Shown: positions 7,720 through 17,137, counted from the stretch's first letter. The stretch: DNA of 64,000 nt from Halomonas sp. S3-1-1 (GCF_023757625.1 NZ_JALGBZ010000001.1:868001-932000); one strand, 5' to 3'. Program-made: numbers and translations. The notes: generated from the letters alone by a model not told the origin.

Positions 7720-8838
7720 AACCTGTTCGATCGCGCGCTCGAGCTTGTCGACGCTGCGCTCGGTATGGTGCAGCTTGTCCAGACCGAACAGTCCGATGCG
7801 GAAGGTCTGGAAGTCGTCGCCTTCGTCGCACATTAGAGGCACGCCGCCGGCGACCTGCACGCCGGCTCCGGCCAGTTTGCCGACGATGCCGGCGTCGCCC
7901 GTGTAGCTGACCACCACGCCCGGCGCCTGGAAGCCCTCGGCGGCTACGCTGTCAAAGCCTTGGCGGGCCAGCATGGCGCGTACCTCGATCCCTAGGTCGA
8001 TCTGCTCCTGCTTCACCTTGTCGAAGCCGTACTCGCGGGTCTCCTGCATGATGTCACGCAGGGTGTGCAGGGCATCGGTGGGCATGGTCGCGTGGTAGGC
8101 GTGGCCGCCTTTCTCGTACGCCTGCATGATGGCGTGCCACTTGCCCAGGTCGCAGGCGAAGCTGTTGCTTTGCGTTTGCTCCAAGCGCTCGACGGCGCGG
8201 CTACCCAGCATAACCATGGCGCAGCAGGGCTGGCCGCTCCAGCCTTTCTGCGGGGCGCTGACCACCACATCAACGTTCAAATCCTGCATGTCGACCCACA
8301 GCGTGCCGGCGGCGATGGCGTCGAGAACGAATAAAGCGCCTACCTCGCGGGCAGCACTGGCTACCTCGCGGATGTAGTCATCCGGCAGCAGCACGCCCGC
8401 CGAGGTTTCTACCTGGGGGGCGAAAACCACCGCGGGTTTTTCTGCGCGAATGCGCTCGGCGACCTCGGCGGCCGGCACCGGCGCGAAGGGCGAGCGGGTA
8501 TTTGAGGGGTCGAGGCGGCGCGCCTTGAGCGCGGTGTGGTCGTCGGTCAGCCGGCCCATCTCGATGATCTGCGTCCAGCGGTAGCTGAACCAGCCGTTGC
8601 GTATCACCAGCACTTTTTCATCGAGAGCGAACTGGCGGGCCACCGCTTCCATGCCGAAGGTGCCGCTGCCGGGCACGATGACGCTGGCGTCGGCGTTGTA
8701 CACCTCCTTGAGCGTGGCGGAGATATCGCGCATCACGTCCTGAAAGCGCTGGGACATGTGGTTCAGCGAGCGGTCGGTGTAGACCACGGAGTATTCGAGC
8801 AGACCGTTGGGGTCGACGTTGGGCAACAAAGCCGCCAT
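7711..8838 (-). CDS. Class V aminotransferase, alanine-glyoxylate/serine type
   Basis: PLP-dependent fold-type I enzyme of 375 aa. The Schiff-base Lys is in VVSAPQKGWSGQP (about residue 198), and the cofactor Asp is in FVLDAIAAGTL (about residue 173). GSGTFGMEAVARQ near residue 60 is the phosphate-binding N-terminal loop of the alanine-glyoxylate/serine-pyruvate group. These enzymes transfer an amino group from a small amino acid such as alanine or serine to glyoxylate or pyruvate; the exact pair cannot be decided here. ATG start with a GGAGAAACG ribosome-binding region. It is downstream of cdd on the same strand, but about 100 bp away with a stem-loop between, so it may not belong to the deo transcript. 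Confidence 0.85.
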   Translation of the reverse strand: MAALLPNVDPNGLLEYSVVYTDRSLNHMSQRFQDVMRDISATLKEVYNADASVIVPGSGTFGMEAVARQFALDEKVLVIRNGWFSYRWTQIIEMGRLTDDHTALKARRLDPSNTRSPFAPVPAAEVAERIRAEKPAVVFAPQVETSAGVLLPDDYIREVASAAREVGALFVLDAIAAGTLWVDMQDLNVDVVVSAPQKGWSGQPCCAMVMLGSRAVERLEQTQSNSFACDLGKWHAIMQAYEKGGHAYHATMPTDALHTLRDIMQETREYGFDKVKQEQIDLGIEVRAMLARQGFDSVAAEGFQAPGVVVSYTGDAGIVGKLAGAGVQVAGGVPLMCDEGDDFQTFRIGLFGLDKLHHTERSVDKLERAIEQVKA

Positions 8839-8897
8839 GGCGTTTCTCCTGAGACAGGCGATAAGGAAAGGGGCCTCAGCATACGAGGATTCGAAAA

Positions 8898-8927
8898 TCG
8901 GCGCCAGCCGGGCTCGACCGGCGCCTG
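8898..8927 (-). terminator. GC-rich stem-loop after cdd
   Basis: GGCGCC occurs twice around GCCGG/CCGGC arms, giving an imperfect hairpin just after the cdd stop on the minus strand, followed by GATTTTC. The T-tract is short, so termination would be weak. Confidence 0.35.
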
Positions 8928-8940
8928 ATACGGGCAGGCG

Positions 8941-9345
8941 TTAGCGTGGCGGCAGCTGCTCGGGGCCGAAGGCGTCCGGCAGCAGCGTCTCCATGGTGTA
9001 GGTCTTGAGCACGCGGCCGTCGCGGGAGACGACCTGTATTTCGGTGTCCGGGGTGGCGAACTCGCGAATGCGCTGGCGGCAGTCGCCGCAGGGCGTGCAC
9101 AGGTGCTCGCCCGGGCCCATCACATAGACGCGGGAGAGCGTTTGCTTGCCGCCGGTCACCATGGCGGAAATCGCCGACCCTTCGGCGCAGATGCCTTTAT
9201 AGTGCGCTACCTCGACGTTGCAGCCGACGAAACGCTCGCCGTCCGGGGTCTCCATCACGGCGGCCACCGGGTGGTCGGAGTAGGGCACGTAGGCGCGCCC
9301 GAGCGCCTGGGTGAGCGACTCGAGCAGTGCGTTTTCTACCTTCAT
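8941..9345 (-). CDS. cdd: Cytidine deaminase
   Basis: Deaminates cytidine and deoxycytidine to uridine and deoxyuridine. Zinc ligands and proton donor are clear: CAEGSA (Cys53, Glu55) and PCGDCRQ (Cys86, Cys89). At 134 aa it is the short, homotetrameric type rather than the 294-aa E. coli type. It is the last gene of the nucleoside operon, 17 bp after deoD on the minus strand. There it would convert imported cytidine nucleosides into uridine nucleosides for salvage. Confidence 0.95.
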   Translation of the reverse strand: MKVENALLESLTQALGRAYVPYSDHPVAAVMETPDGERFVGCNVEVAHYKGICAEGSAISAMVTGGKQTLSRVYVMGPGEHLCTPCGDCRQRIREFATPDTEIQVVSRDGRVLKTYTMETLLPDAFGPEQLPPR

Positions 9346-9361
9346 GGTCTCTCCCTGGCGC

Positions 9362-10084
9362 TTAGCGCACGCCCTTGTCGCGCAGTACGGCGTCGAGCGC
9401 GACGGTCATCATGTCGTTGAAGGTCGTCTGGCGATCGGCGCTTGAAAGCGAATCGCCCTTGAGGATGTGATCCGAGACGGTACAGATCGTCAGCGCCCGG
9501 GCGCCGAACTCGGCGGCCACGCCGTAAAGTCCCGCCGCTTCCATCTCCACGCCGACGATGTTGAAGCGCTTCATCAGTTCGGCCATGTGCGTTTGCGGGT
9601 TGTAGAACAGATCCGCGGAGAAGATGTTACCCACCTTGACCGGCACGTTCTGGTCCTTGGCCGCGGCAACGGCGTGGCTCGCCCACTCGAAATCGCCAAG
9701 GGCGGCGAAGTCGTGGTCGTTGAAGCGCATGCGGTTGACCTTGGAGTCGGTGCTGGCGCCGAGGCCGATCACCACGTCGCGCACGTTGACGTCGTCGCGT
9801 ACCGCCCCGCAGGAGCCTACGCGAATGATCGACGTCACCCCGTAATCGGTGATCAGCTCCTTGGCGTAGATCGAAACCGACGGAATACCCATGCCGTGGC
9901 CCATCACCGAGACGTCCACGCCCTGGTAGGTGCCGGTGAAGCCGAGCATACCGCGCACGTCGTTCACTTGGCGCACGTTCTCCAGATACGTCTCGGCGAT
10001 GTACTTGGCCCGCAGCGGGTCGCCGGGCATGAGCACGGTATCGGCGAAATCGCCTTGTTCTGCGTTGATGTGCGGCGTTGCCAT
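9362..10084 (-). CDS. deoD: Purine nucleoside phosphorylase
   Basis: Phosphorolysis of purine (deoxy)nucleosides to free base plus (deoxy)ribose-1-phosphate. The start [15 protein letters not shown] and [11 protein letters not shown] phosphate loop are those of the hexameric DeoD type, as is [14 protein letters not shown] for ribose binding; Asp in CTVSDH is the base-contacting residue. 240 aa, against 239 in E. coli. The ATG at 10084 is chosen over upstream in-frame codons because AAGGAG precedes it and the protein then begins exactly as the family does. It lies 28 bp after deoB in the deo operon. Confidence 0.96.
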   Translation of the reverse strand: MATPHINAEQGDFADTVLMPGDPLRAKYIAETYLENVRQVNDVRGMLGFTGTYQGVDVSVMGHGMGIPSVSIYAKELITDYGVTSIIRVGSCGAVRDDVNVRDVVIGLGASTDSKVNRMRFNDHDFAALGDFEWASHAVAAAKDQNVPVKVGNIFSADLFYNPQTHMAELMKRFNIVGVEMEAAGLYGVAAEFGARALTICTVSDHILKGDSLSSADRQTTFNDMMTVALDAVLRDKGVR

Positions 10085-10112
10085 GAAAACTCCTTGAGTA
10101 ACCGGTTGAAGA

Positions 10113-11351
10113 TCACGCGACGCGGGGCAAAAAGCTCTCGCCGTCGTCGAGGGCGCGCAAAACGAAGTAGTCGGCCAGGGTCTGGCCGATATCGGCGAAG
10201 GTGTCGCGCTTGCCAAGCGGGCCCGGTGCAAAGGTGGCGCCGCGTACCAGAATCGGCACGTATTCGCGGGTGTGCTCGGTGCCTTTCCAGCTTGGGTCGC
10301 AGCCGTGATCCGCGGTCAACACCAGCAGGTCGTCCTCGTCGAGGGCGTTTAAAAGCTCCGGCAGGCGAGCGTCGAAGTGCTCGAGCGCGCTCGCGTAGCC
10401 CGCGATATCGCGGCGGTGGCCGTAGAGCGAGTCGAAGTCGACGAAGTTGGCCATGATGAACGTTGGCTTGTCGCGGCGGTCGGTACGCGCGATTTCGCCA
10501 AGCGTTGCCTCCATCAGCGCGTCGTGGCCGCTCGCCTTCACTTTGTGGGTGATACCGCAGTGGGCGTAGATGTCGGCGATCTTGCCAATCGACACCACCT
10601 CGCCGCCAGACTCCTGGAGCTTTTGCAGCACCGTGGGCGTGGGCGGCTCGATGCTGTAGTCGCGGCGATTGCCGGTACGCTCGAAGCTACCCGCGTTCTC
10701 ACCGACGAAGGGGCGGGCGATGACCCGGCCGATGTTGTAGGGCTCGAGCAGCTCACGCACGGTTTCGCACAGCGCGTAAAGGCGCTCGAGGCCAAAGTGC
10801 TCCTCGTGCGCGGCGATCTGGAACACCGAGTCTGCCGAGGTGTAGACGATCGGCTTACCGGACTGGACGTGCTCCTCGCCCAGGCGCGCGATGATCTCGG
10901 TGCCCGAGGCGTGGCAGTTGCCGAGCGTGCCGGGAAGCTCGGCCTGCGCGACGATTTGCTCCAGAAGTTCCGGCGGAAAGCTCTCTTCCTTATCGAGGAA
11001 GTAGCCCCAGTCGAAGCGCACCGGCACGCCGGCGATCTCCCAGTGACCGGAGGGCGTGTCCTTACCGCTGGAGATCTCCTGGGCGTGGGCGTAGGCGCCG
11101 GTCAGCTCTTCAGGCAGCTCGACGCCTTCAGCGACGCTGCCAGTGGCATCACGATGGGCGTGGAACAGGCCGAGCTTGGCCATGTTGGGCAGCTTCAAGG
11201 GGCCGCGTCGATCGTCGGTGTCGGCTTCGCCGCGGGCGCAGGCGGCGGCAATGTGACCCAGCGTATCGGCGCCTTCATCGCCGAACGCGGCGGCGTCCGG
11301 CGCCGAGCCGATGCCGAAGGAGTCGAGTACCACTACAATTGCGCGTCGCAT
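10113..11351 (-). CDS. deoB: Phosphopentomutase
   Basis: Interconverts (deoxy)ribose-1-phosphate and -5-phosphate, linking nucleoside phosphorolysis to the DeoC aldolase. Alkaline-phosphatase-fold metal enzyme: metal-binding Asp and phospho-acceptor region in [30 protein letters not shown] with the catalytic Thr, and the C-terminal [18 protein letters not shown]. 412 aa, close to the usual 407. Its ATG overlaps the deoA TAA stop by one base (TAATG), a sign of translational coupling. Confidence 0.96.
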   Translation of the reverse strand: MRRAIVVVLDSFGIGSAPDAAAFGDEGADTLGHIAAACARGEADTDDRRGPLKLPNMAKLGLFHAHRDATGSVAEGVELPEELTGAYAHAQEISSGKDTPSGHWEIAGVPVRFDWGYFLDKEESFPPELLEQIVAQAELPGTLGNCHASGTEIIARLGEEHVQSGKPIVYTSADSVFQIAAHEEHFGLERLYALCETVRELLEPYNIGRVIARPFVGENAGSFERTGNRRDYSIEPPTPTVLQKLQESGGEVVSIGKIADIYAHCGITHKVKASGHDALMEATLGEIARTDRRDKPTFIMANFVDFDSLYGHRRDIAGYASALEHFDARLPELLNALDEDDLLVLTADHGCDPSWKGTEHTREYVPILVRGATFAPGPLGKRDTFADIGQTLADYFVLRALDDGESFLPRVA

Positions 11352-12685
11352 TAGGCTTCTCCTCTAAAGGTGTCCTGAATCAGCGTGTCGGCGTCGACGG
11401 CGTTCTGGCCGAGCGTGATCGCGGCCTTGAGCTGCTCGGCGGCGCGGTTGGCGGCCTCTTCGCTCGCCGCATGCACCATCGCCAGCGGCCGGTCGCCGTC
11501 AACGCGCGCGCCAATGTCGGCAATCTCGCTAAAGCCGACGCTGTGATCCACTTTGGCATCGTTGCGCAGGCGCCCGCCGCCAAGCTCGACCACGCTCATG
11601 CCTACCGCGCGGGTGTCGATGCGGCTCACGATACCGCCGTCATCGGCGTAGACCGGCTTCACCACGTTCGCTTTTGGCAGGTAGTGCTCCGAGCGCTCCA
11701 TGAAGTCGTTCGGGCCGCCGAGCTCGGACACCATGCGCGCGAAAATTTCGGCGGCGGCGCCGGAGCTCAACGCCTTGTCGAGTTTGGTCAGCGCCTCGTC
11801 GCGGCTGGCGACGAGCTTGCCGGCCACCAGCATCTCCACGGCCAGCTCGCGGGTGACCTCCATCACGCGGCTATTGGACCGCTCACCGCGCAGAAGCGCC
11901 AGGGTCTCGACGATTTCCACCGCGTTACCGGCACATGGTGCCAGCGGCTGGCTCATGTCGGTCAAAAGCGCAGTGGTCGGCGTGCCGGCTTGGGTGGCCA
12001 CGTTGGCGATGCTTTCGGCGAGCTCGCGGGATTTTTCCGGCGTTGGCATGAAGGCGCCGCTGCCGACTTTAACGTCCATTACCAACGCATCCAGGCCCGA
12101 GGCGAGTTTCTTGCCGAGGATCGACGCAGTGATCAGCGGGATCGACTCGACCGTGGCGGTGATGTCGCGCACGCCGTAGATGCGCTTGTCGGCAGGCGCA
12201 AGGTTGCCGGTCTGGCCGATGATGGCGACCCCGGTGGATTTCACCACCTGGCCGAAGCGCTCGGGAGCGGGGTAGGGGTCGTAGCCGGGAATCGATTCGA
12301 GCTTGTCGAGCGTGCCGCCGGTGTGACCCAGTCCGCGCCCGGAAATCATCGGAACGTAAGCGCCGCAGGCGGCGACCCAGGGGCCGAGCACCAGGGACAC
12401 CAGATCACCGACGCCGCCGGTGGAGTGCTTGTCGACCACCGGGCCTGGCAGGTTCAGGGAGTCCCACTGCATGACGTGGCCGGAGTCGCGGGTGGCGGTG
12501 GTCAGCGCGACCACTTCCTCACGGCTCATGCCGTTTAAATACACCGCCATGGTGAAGGCGCCGATCTGGGCGTCGCTGATGCGGTCGTCCGCCACGCCCT
12601 GAACGAAGTGCTTGATCTCCTCAAGCGGCAGCGCCTGGGCGTCGCGCTTGAGGCGGATGAATTCCTGGGGGAGCAGGTGTGCCAT
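11351..12685 (-). CDS. deoA: Thymidine phosphorylase
   Basis: Reversible phosphorolysis of thymidine and deoxyuridine to base plus deoxyribose-1-phosphate. Hallmarks are [14 protein letters not shown] (the family signature), [17 protein letters not shown] and [10 protein letters not shown]. 444 aa, against 440 in E. coli. It starts 2 bp after the deoC stop on the minus strand and overlaps deoB at its 3' end, so deoC-A-B read as one tightly coupled block. Confidence 0.97.
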   Translation of the reverse strand: MAHLLPQEFIRLKRDAQALPLEEIKHFVQGVADDRISDAQIGAFTMAVYLNGMSREEVVALTTATRDSGHVMQWDSLNLPGPVVDKHSTGGVGDLVSLVLGPWVAACGAYVPMISGRGLGHTGGTLDKLESIPGYDPYPAPERFGQVVKSTGVAIIGQTGNLAPADKRIYGVRDITATVESIPLITASILGKKLASGLDALVMDVKVGSGAFMPTPEKSRELAESIANVATQAGTPTTALLTDMSQPLAPCAGNAVEIVETLALLRGERSNSRVMEVTRELAVEMLVAGKLVASRDEALTKLDKALSSGAAAEIFARMVSELGGPNDFMERSEHYLPKANVVKPVYADDGGIVSRIDTRAVGMSVVELGGGRLRNDAKVDHSVGFSEIADIGARVDGDRPLAMVHAASEEAANRAAEQLKAAITLGQNAVDADTLIQDTFRGEA

Positions 12686-12687
12686 GA

Positions 12688-13476
12688 TTAGTAGCCTCCT
12701 TCTTGCATCGCAGCATCGGCGTCAGGGTTCAGGGTCATCAGCACGTCACCCAAAAGGCTCGAGGCGCCGAAGCGAAAGTGCTGGGGGTTGATCCAGTGCG
12801 GGCCCATGATGTCGGCCGCGAGTTTTAGGTACTCGGCGGCTTCCTCGACGGTGCGCACGCCGCCGGCGGCCTTGAAGCCGACATCCTGACCGCTCTCCTT
12901 GATCGCGCTAAGCATGATCTCGGTGGCTTCGAGCGTTGCGTTGGTGGCGACCTTGCCGGTGGAGGTCTTGATGAAGTCCGCGCCGCCTTCGATGGCGAGT
13001 TCGCTGGCGCGCTTGATCAGCGCCGGCGTTTTCAGCTCGCCGGTCTCCAGAATCACTTTCAACAGCGCTTGGCCGCCGCAGGCCGCCTTGCACATTTCGA
13101 CCAGCTCGCGGCCGGTCTCTTCATCGCCGGCCATCAGCGCGCGGTAGGGAAAGACCACGTCGACTTCATCGGCGCCAGAGGCCACGGCTTCACGGGTTTC
13201 CCGCGCCGCGCCCATGATGTCGTCGCCGCCGGCGGGGAAGTTGGTGACCGAGGCGATTTTTACCTGGTCTTTCAAGTTGTGCGCGGTGAGCGCGCGCGCC
13301 GCGGTGACGATGAACTGCGGGTAGACGCAAACGGCGGCTGGGGTCCCGACCGGGGTTTTGACCATCTGGCAAAGCGACTCGATGCGCGCATCGGTGTCGT
13401 CGTCGTTGAGGCTGGTGACGTCCATCAGGGCGAGCGCTTGTTTAGCGGCTTGAATCAGGTCGGAAGAGGCAGTCAT
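12688..13476 (-). CDS. deoC: Deoxyribose-phosphate aldolase
   Basis: Splits 2-deoxyribose-5-phosphate into acetaldehyde and glyceraldehyde-3-phosphate, the exit of deoxynucleoside catabolism. TIM-barrel class I aldolase: the Schiff-base Lys is in [10 protein letters not shown] and the second catalytic Lys in [11 protein letters not shown]. 262 aa, against 259 in E. coli. First gene after the nupC terminator, so it either has its own promoter in 13477-13550 or depends on read-through. Confidence 0.96.
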   Translation of the reverse strand: MTASSDLIQAAKQALALMDVTSLNDDDTDARIESLCQMVKTPVGTPAAVCVYPQFIVTAARALTAHNLKDQVKIASVTNFPAGGDDIMGAARETREAVASGADEVDVVFPYRALMAGDEETGRELVEMCKAACGGQALLKVILETGELKTPALIKRASELAIEGGADFIKTSTGKVATNATLEATEIMLSAIKESGQDVGFKAAGGVRTVEEAAEYLKLAADIMGPHWINPQHFRFGASSLLGDVLMTLNPDADAAMQEGGY

Positions 13477-13549
13477 GGCGTTCTCGCGTTGGTATTAAGA
13501 AAAGGTGTTAAGAGAAACAGTGTAAAAAGCATGTGCACAAAAAGCATGC

Positions 13550-13591
13550 CGATAAAAAACGAACGGGCACTGCGCTTGGCCGTGCCCGTTC
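13550..13591 (-). terminator. Rho-independent terminator between nupC and deoC
   Basis: A 10-bp stem, GAACGGGCAC with GTGCCCGTTC, around an 11-nt loop, followed on the minus strand by GTTTTTTAT. It would end or attenuate tsx-nupC transcription ahead of deoCABD-cdd. Confidence 0.85.
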
Positions 13592-13616
13592 AGTTTAGCG
13601 CTAGCAGCGGCGGGGC

Positions 13617-14900
13617 CTACGCCGCGACATTACCCAAGGCAATGAAAAAGCCCGCGATCGACGCCGACATGAGATTCGAAAGCGTCCCCGCGAGTACGGC
13701 TTTGACACCGTAACGGGCAATCTCGTTGCGCCTTGTCGGCGCGATGCTGCCAAGCCCGCCCAGCAAAATGGCGATCGAGGACAGGTTGGCGAAGCCACAA
13801 AGCGCAAAGGACAAAACGGCCTGGGTGTGCGGCGTCATCATCTGACCCGTCGCGGCCACCACCTGTTCCCCATCGATGTAGGGCGCCAGATTAATGAAAG
13901 CAACGAACTCGTTGACCACGATTTTTTGACCGATGAAGGAGCCGGCAAGCGTCGCCTCGGACCAAGGCACGCCGAGCAAAAACGCCAGCGGCGCAAAGAG
14001 CCAGCCCAGAATCAGCTCCAAGCTCAGCGATTCGAAACCGAACCAGCCGCCGACCCCGCCCAGAATGCCGTTGACCAGCGCGATCAAGCCGATGAACGCC
14101 AACAGCATCGCGCCCACGTTGGCGGCCAGCATCAGCCCGGAGCTTGCCCCGGAGGCCGCGGCGTCGAGCACGTTGACCGGCTTGTCCTCCTGCTCCTTGA
14201 GCTCCTCGTCCACTTTGGTAATGCTATCGGCATCCTGGTTGTCCCGGGTTTCCGGCATGATCAGCTTGGCGAACAAAAGCCCGCCGGGTGCGGCCATGAA
14301 CGAAGCGGCGACCAGGTACTCCATGGGAATACCGAGCTGAGCGTAGCCCGCGAGCACCGACCCTGCGACCGAGGCAAGCCCGCCGCACATCACGGCAAAG
14401 AGCTGCGACGGCGTCATGCGCGCGATGAACGGACGCACTACCAGCGGCGCCTCGGTTTGGCCTACGAAGATGTTGGCCGTGGCCGAGAGCGACTCGGTGC
14501 GCGAGGTGCCCAGCGCCTTCTGTAGCGCCCCGCCCAGAATCCGAATGATCCACTGCATGATGCCCAAGTAGTAGAGCACGGCAATTAATGAGGAGAAGAA
14601 GATGATGACCGGCAGAACGCGCACGGCAAAGACGAAGCCGATGCTTTCGACGTCGGCAAGGCCGCCGAACAGAAAGTCGATACCGTCGTTGGCGAAGACC
14701 AGCACCTGGCTCACCCCGGCGGAGATCGTCTCCAGAAAGACCTGTCCGAAGGGAATGTAAAGCACGAACGCCCCGATACCCGCCTGAATGGCAAAGGCGC
14801 CGAGCACCGTGCGCAGGCGTATGGATTTGCGATCATAGGAGAAAATCAGGGCGATGATCACCAGGGTGGCCATGCCGACCAGGCTCATAAGGAGTGTCAT
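13617..14900 (-). CDS. nupC: Concentrative nucleoside transporter (NupC/CNT family)
   Basis: Inner-membrane cation-coupled nucleoside symporter. 427 aa with eight or more hydrophobic segments and the CNT hallmarks: [17 protein letters not shown], the [15 protein letters not shown] loop, and [13 protein letters not shown], which in CNT structures carry the nucleoside- and cation-contacting residues (QTE and NEF). A hydrophilic loop ([17 protein letters not shown]) interrupts the middle. It is 36 bp downstream of tsx, so outer- and inner-membrane nucleoside uptake are co-expressed, and it ends just before a strong terminator. Confidence 0.93.
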   Translation of the reverse strand: MTLLMSLVGMATLVIIALIFSYDRKSIRLRTVLGAFAIQAGIGAFVLYIPFGQVFLETISAGVSQVLVFANDGIDFLFGGLADVESIGFVFAVRVLPVIIFFSSLIAVLYYLGIMQWIIRILGGALQKALGTSRTESLSATANIFVGQTEAPLVVRPFIARMTPSQLFAVMCGGLASVAGSVLAGYAQLGIPMEYLVAASFMAAPGGLLFAKLIMPETRDNQDADSITKVDEELKEQEDKPVNVLDAAASGASSGLMLAANVGAMLLAFIGLIALVNGILGGVGGWFGFESLSLELILGWLFAPLAFLLGVPWSEATLAGSFIGQKIVVNEFVAFINLAPYIDGEQVVAATGQMMTPHTQAVLSFALCGFANLSSIAILLGGLGSIAPTRRNEIARYGVKAVLAGTLSNLMSASIAGFFIALGNVAA

Positions 14901-14936
14901 AAGGAGATCCCTTGAGTTCGCGAGGCGCGCCTCGGG

Positions 14937-15785
14937 TTACAGGAAGTTGAGCTTGACCGAATAGATCATCGCATTTTGATACACGTCTGGCGCGCCCAAC
15001 TTGTTGTCCGAGTAGCGGTACTGAATTCCAGTGGTGATCAAGTCCGCCGGATGCCACCAAAGACCGACCGCGCCGTTGGTACCGGTGCTGCCCGCGGTGC
15101 CGTTGACGTAGTTCTGCTCGAGGTAGTCGCTGTCGCGATCAAAGGTCTGCTCGTGCCAGTTGGTGATGCCAAAGCCTTGGCCGAACGCGGTGAAATCATA
15201 CCCCGCGACCCAGCCGGCCATGTAGCCGTTCATGCCAGTGTAGCCGTCACTTTGCACCCGCGCCGGGCCGATGAAGGGCTTGAACCAGAAGCCGTTATCG
15301 AAGGTGGCGCGGTAGCCGAAACCGAGGATTTGATCCTGCTCGCGGCCGTTGAAGCCGTAGTCGCGGAAATCGTAGATGTGCGCGTAGATCGAGAAGGGCG
15401 TGTCGCCTAAGTAGATATGCGAGGTGACCTTGCCCGCGGTGCGAAAGTTGTCCTGGCCGTTGCTCGATTCGTCGAACTGGTCGTTGGTCGGGTTCTCGAA
15501 ATCGAAAAAGCCGTAGAATTCACCCCAGCTAAAGCCTACGCCGCCTTCAAGTTCGACATAGGTGAAATCGCTCTTGGCAGCGTTACTCGCCGTGCGGCGT
15601 TCGGTACCGTTGGACCAGTCCAGGTAGTTCACCGAGACGTTGCCAAACGACCAGAGCCGGTCGAGCGTTTGCGGCTCGGACTCATCGGCCAGTGCGCAAG
15701 GCGCGATCAAGGCGCCGGCGAGTAGAGTAAGGGCGCCACGGGTTGCCGTGCGTCGCGAATCAAGGATAAAGCGTTGAGCAGTCAT
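14937..15785 (-). CDS. tsx: Tsx-like nucleoside-specific outer-membrane channel
   Basis: Outer-membrane beta-barrel of 282 aa with an N-terminal signal peptide (cleavage likely after PCALA). The mature N-terminus (FGNVSVNYLDWS), the WGEFYGFFDFEN and GFGYRATFDNGFWFKPF strands, and the aromatic end KLNFL fit the Tsx/OmpK channel family, which passes nucleosides and deoxynucleosides. Context supports this strongly: first gene of the nucleoside operon, directly before nupC, and divergent from a DeoR-type repressor. Its promoter overlaps two DeoR-like operators. Confidence 0.88.
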   Translation of the reverse strand: MTAQRFILDSRRTATRGALTLLAGALIAPCALADESEPQTLDRLWSFGNVSVNYLDWSNGTERRTASNAAKSDFTYVELEGGVGFSWGEFYGFFDFENPTNDQFDESSNGQDNFRTAGKVTSHIYLGDTPFSIYAHIYDFRDYGFNGREQDQILGFGYRATFDNGFWFKPFIGPARVQSDGYTGMNGYMAGWVAGYDFTAFGQGFGITNWHEQTFDRDSDYLEQNYVNGTAGSTGTNGAVGLWWHPADLITTGIQYRYSDNKLGAPDVYQNAMIYSVKLNFL

Positions 15786-15883
15786 ATGGCCTCAAATAGT
15801 CGGAATAGCGCCGTCGCCCTGTGTTTTTATAGGGTGCGAAATCAGTGTGCGCTGAAGTGTGGTCATCGGTGCGGGCTGGCGAA

Positions 15884-15899
15884 TGTTATAATTATAACA
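15884..15899. promoter_or_regulatory. DeoR-like operator 1, perfect palindrome
   Basis: TGTTATAATTATAACA is a perfect 16-bp palindrome (20 bp with flanks, 15882-15901). The known E. coli DeoR operator TGTTAGAATTCTAACA has the same half-sites and spacing. It covers the predicted -10 of the tsx promoter. Confidence 0.88.
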
Positions 15900-15918
15900 T
15901 TTAGTGTTATTCCGTTAA
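15891..15918 (-). promoter_or_regulatory. Predicted tsx-nupC promoter
   Basis: On the minus strand, TTAACG (15918-15913) and TATAAT (15896-15891) are separated by 16 bp. Operator 1 overlaps the -10 and operator 2 the -35, so repressor bound at either should block RNA polymerase. The transcript leader would be about 95-100 nt. Confidence 0.6.
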
Positions 15919-15920
15919 CA
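15905..15920. promoter_or_regulatory. DeoR-like operator 2, imperfect palindrome
   Basis: TGTTATTCCGTTAACA keeps both outer half-sites (GTGTTA and TAACAC with flanks) but has an asymmetric centre. It starts exactly 21 bp, two helical turns, after operator 1. Confidence 0.75.
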
Positions 15921-16073
15921 CCGAATTGCAACCATTGTTTGAAACCATTGTTCAAAACCAGTGTTTGAAAGCAGTGTTTGTAGTCATCGCCAGTAACCGT
16001 TATTGGTAGTCATCGTCTGCAACCAACATTTGTAACCATGATTGGCAGCCGTCGTTTGCGATCAGGGTTTGAG
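15918..16073 (+). repeat. Degenerate 13-bp tandem array before deoR
   Basis: Twelve contiguous 13-bp units, best represented by ACCATTGTTTGTA. For example 15931-15943, 15944-15956, 15957-15969 and 15970-15982 differ by only a few bases, while later units are more diverged. The array fills the whole space between operator 2 and the ribosome-binding site of the repressor gene. Confidence 0.8.
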
Positions 16074-16089
16074 CGAGGTCAGAAAAAGC

Positions 16090-16857
16090 ATGAGCGATCG
16101 TCGTGAGGAGCGACTCAATCTTTTAACAGAGGCGCTGATCAGCGAAGGCACGCTGCATCTGCGCGATGCTGCGACACTCTGCGGCGTTAGCGAAATGACC
16201 ATCCGGCGCGATCTGCACACCTGCCCTGAGTCGATCAGTCTGATCGGCGGGCGGTTGATCAAGGCATCGACCCAGGCGAGCGCTTACGATCTCATCGAGC
16301 AGCAGGCGTTGGGGTATCCGGCCAAGTACCGGCTTTGCCAGCGCGCGCTTTCGTTCATCGACGAGGGCGATACGCTGTTCATCGACTGCGGCTCGACGCT
16401 GCTACCGCTGCTTGGTTTTTTAGCACGTTTTAAGGCGCTCACCGTTGTCACCTATGCGCTCAACGTGGCCACGAGCGTGGCGGGGCTTCCCAACGTGCGG
16501 CTCATCGTGTTGGGAGGGCTCTACTATCCCGCCTCTCAGTCTTTTGGGGGAGAGCGGCTGGCCGAGCAAATTCGCGGCCTTGGGATCAACAAGGCGCTGA
16601 TAACGGCGGCCGGCGTTGGCGACGACCAGGGCGTGAGCTGCTTTCATTTTCACGAAGTCGCGCCCAAGCAGGCGGCCATCGCGACCGCTGAAAAGCGAAT
16701 TTTACTCGCCGATACGCGCAAAATGGGTGTTGTTCGACCGGCCTATTTTGCTACCCTTGGCGACTTCGATGTATTGGTGACAGATGATGAGCAGGTTTCA
16801 AAGCGATTTGAGGCCGGCTTGGCCTCTATGCCGGACATCGCAATCACCTGGCCTTAA
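16090..16857 (+). CDS. deoR: DeoR-family repressor of the deo genes
   Basis: 255-aa DeoR-type regulator (E. coli DeoR is 252 aa). The N-terminal winged helix includes the family signature LHLRDAATLCGVSEMTIRRDL; the C-terminal sugar-phosphate-sensing domain has DCGSTLLPLLGF and the KALITAAGVGDDQGVSCF region. In E. coli the inducer is deoxyribose-5-phosphate, the DeoC substrate. Start chosen at 16090 (MSDRREERL) with GCGAGG upstream; an ATG at 16042 would place 16 extra residues encoded by the tandem repeat. Divergent from tsx across two matching operators, so it very probably represses the tsx-nupC and deo genes. Confidence 0.9.
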   Translation: MSDRREERLNLLTEALISEGTLHLRDAATLCGVSEMTIRRDLHTCPESISLIGGRLIKASTQASAYDLIEQQALGYPAKYRLCQRALSFIDEGDTLFIDCGSTLLPLLGFLARFKALTVVTYALNVATSVAGLPNVRLIVLGGLYYPASQSFGGERLAEQIRGLGINKALITAAGVGDDQGVSCFHFHEVAPKQAAIATAEKRILLADTRKMGVVRPAYFATLGDFDVLVTDDEQVSKRFEAGLASMPDIAITWP

Positions 16858-16977
16858 GCGCGATCACTAACGGTTTTGAACGAGCAGGGTGCGGCAATGC
16901 GTCGCTTTCTGCGCGCACGTAATCGGTAGAAAATGTTCGTGCTTGTGTTTGTGCGTGAAACGCACGCCAGGTTCGCT

Positions 16978-17064
16978 ACCAACCCCATGCGGTAGCGCAT
17001 ATTTTTCCCGGTGTTATCAGGCGTTGTTCTAGTGCCCTGGGAAAAATATGGGGTGCTAGTTGGT
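16978..17064. repeat. Long inverted repeat upstream of cyoA
   Basis: CATATTTTTCCC (16998-17009) is repeated inverted as GGGAAAAATATG (17039-17050) with a 29-nt loop; outer arms ACCAACCCC and GGGGTGCTAGTTGGT extend the symmetry imperfectly. It lies 74-160 bp before the cyoA start. It could be a regulator site or a cruciform; there is no T-tract, so it is not a normal terminator. Confidence 0.7.
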
Positions 17065-17137
17065 CTGCTATATGGCATATCGTTTGGCTTGCTGTCTGGC
17101 GACTAGTTTTGAAACGCAACTCTGACGAGATCGCACC

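Noticed and set aside
9467-12538. Long plus-strand open frames opposite deoD, deoB and deoA
   Set aside because: The minus-strand genes are unmistakable family members. The plus-strand frames have no motif and His/Arg/Gly-rich composition.
13499-13520. Possible third DeoR operator before deoC (TGTTTCTCTTAACA on the minus strand)
   Set aside because: The half-sites are only six bases apart instead of eight, and one is imperfect, so the spacing does not match the operator type upstream of tsx.
15918-16073. Possible CRISPR array at the 13-bp repeats
   Set aside because: Repeats are contiguous and far too short, with no spacers and no cas genes nearby.
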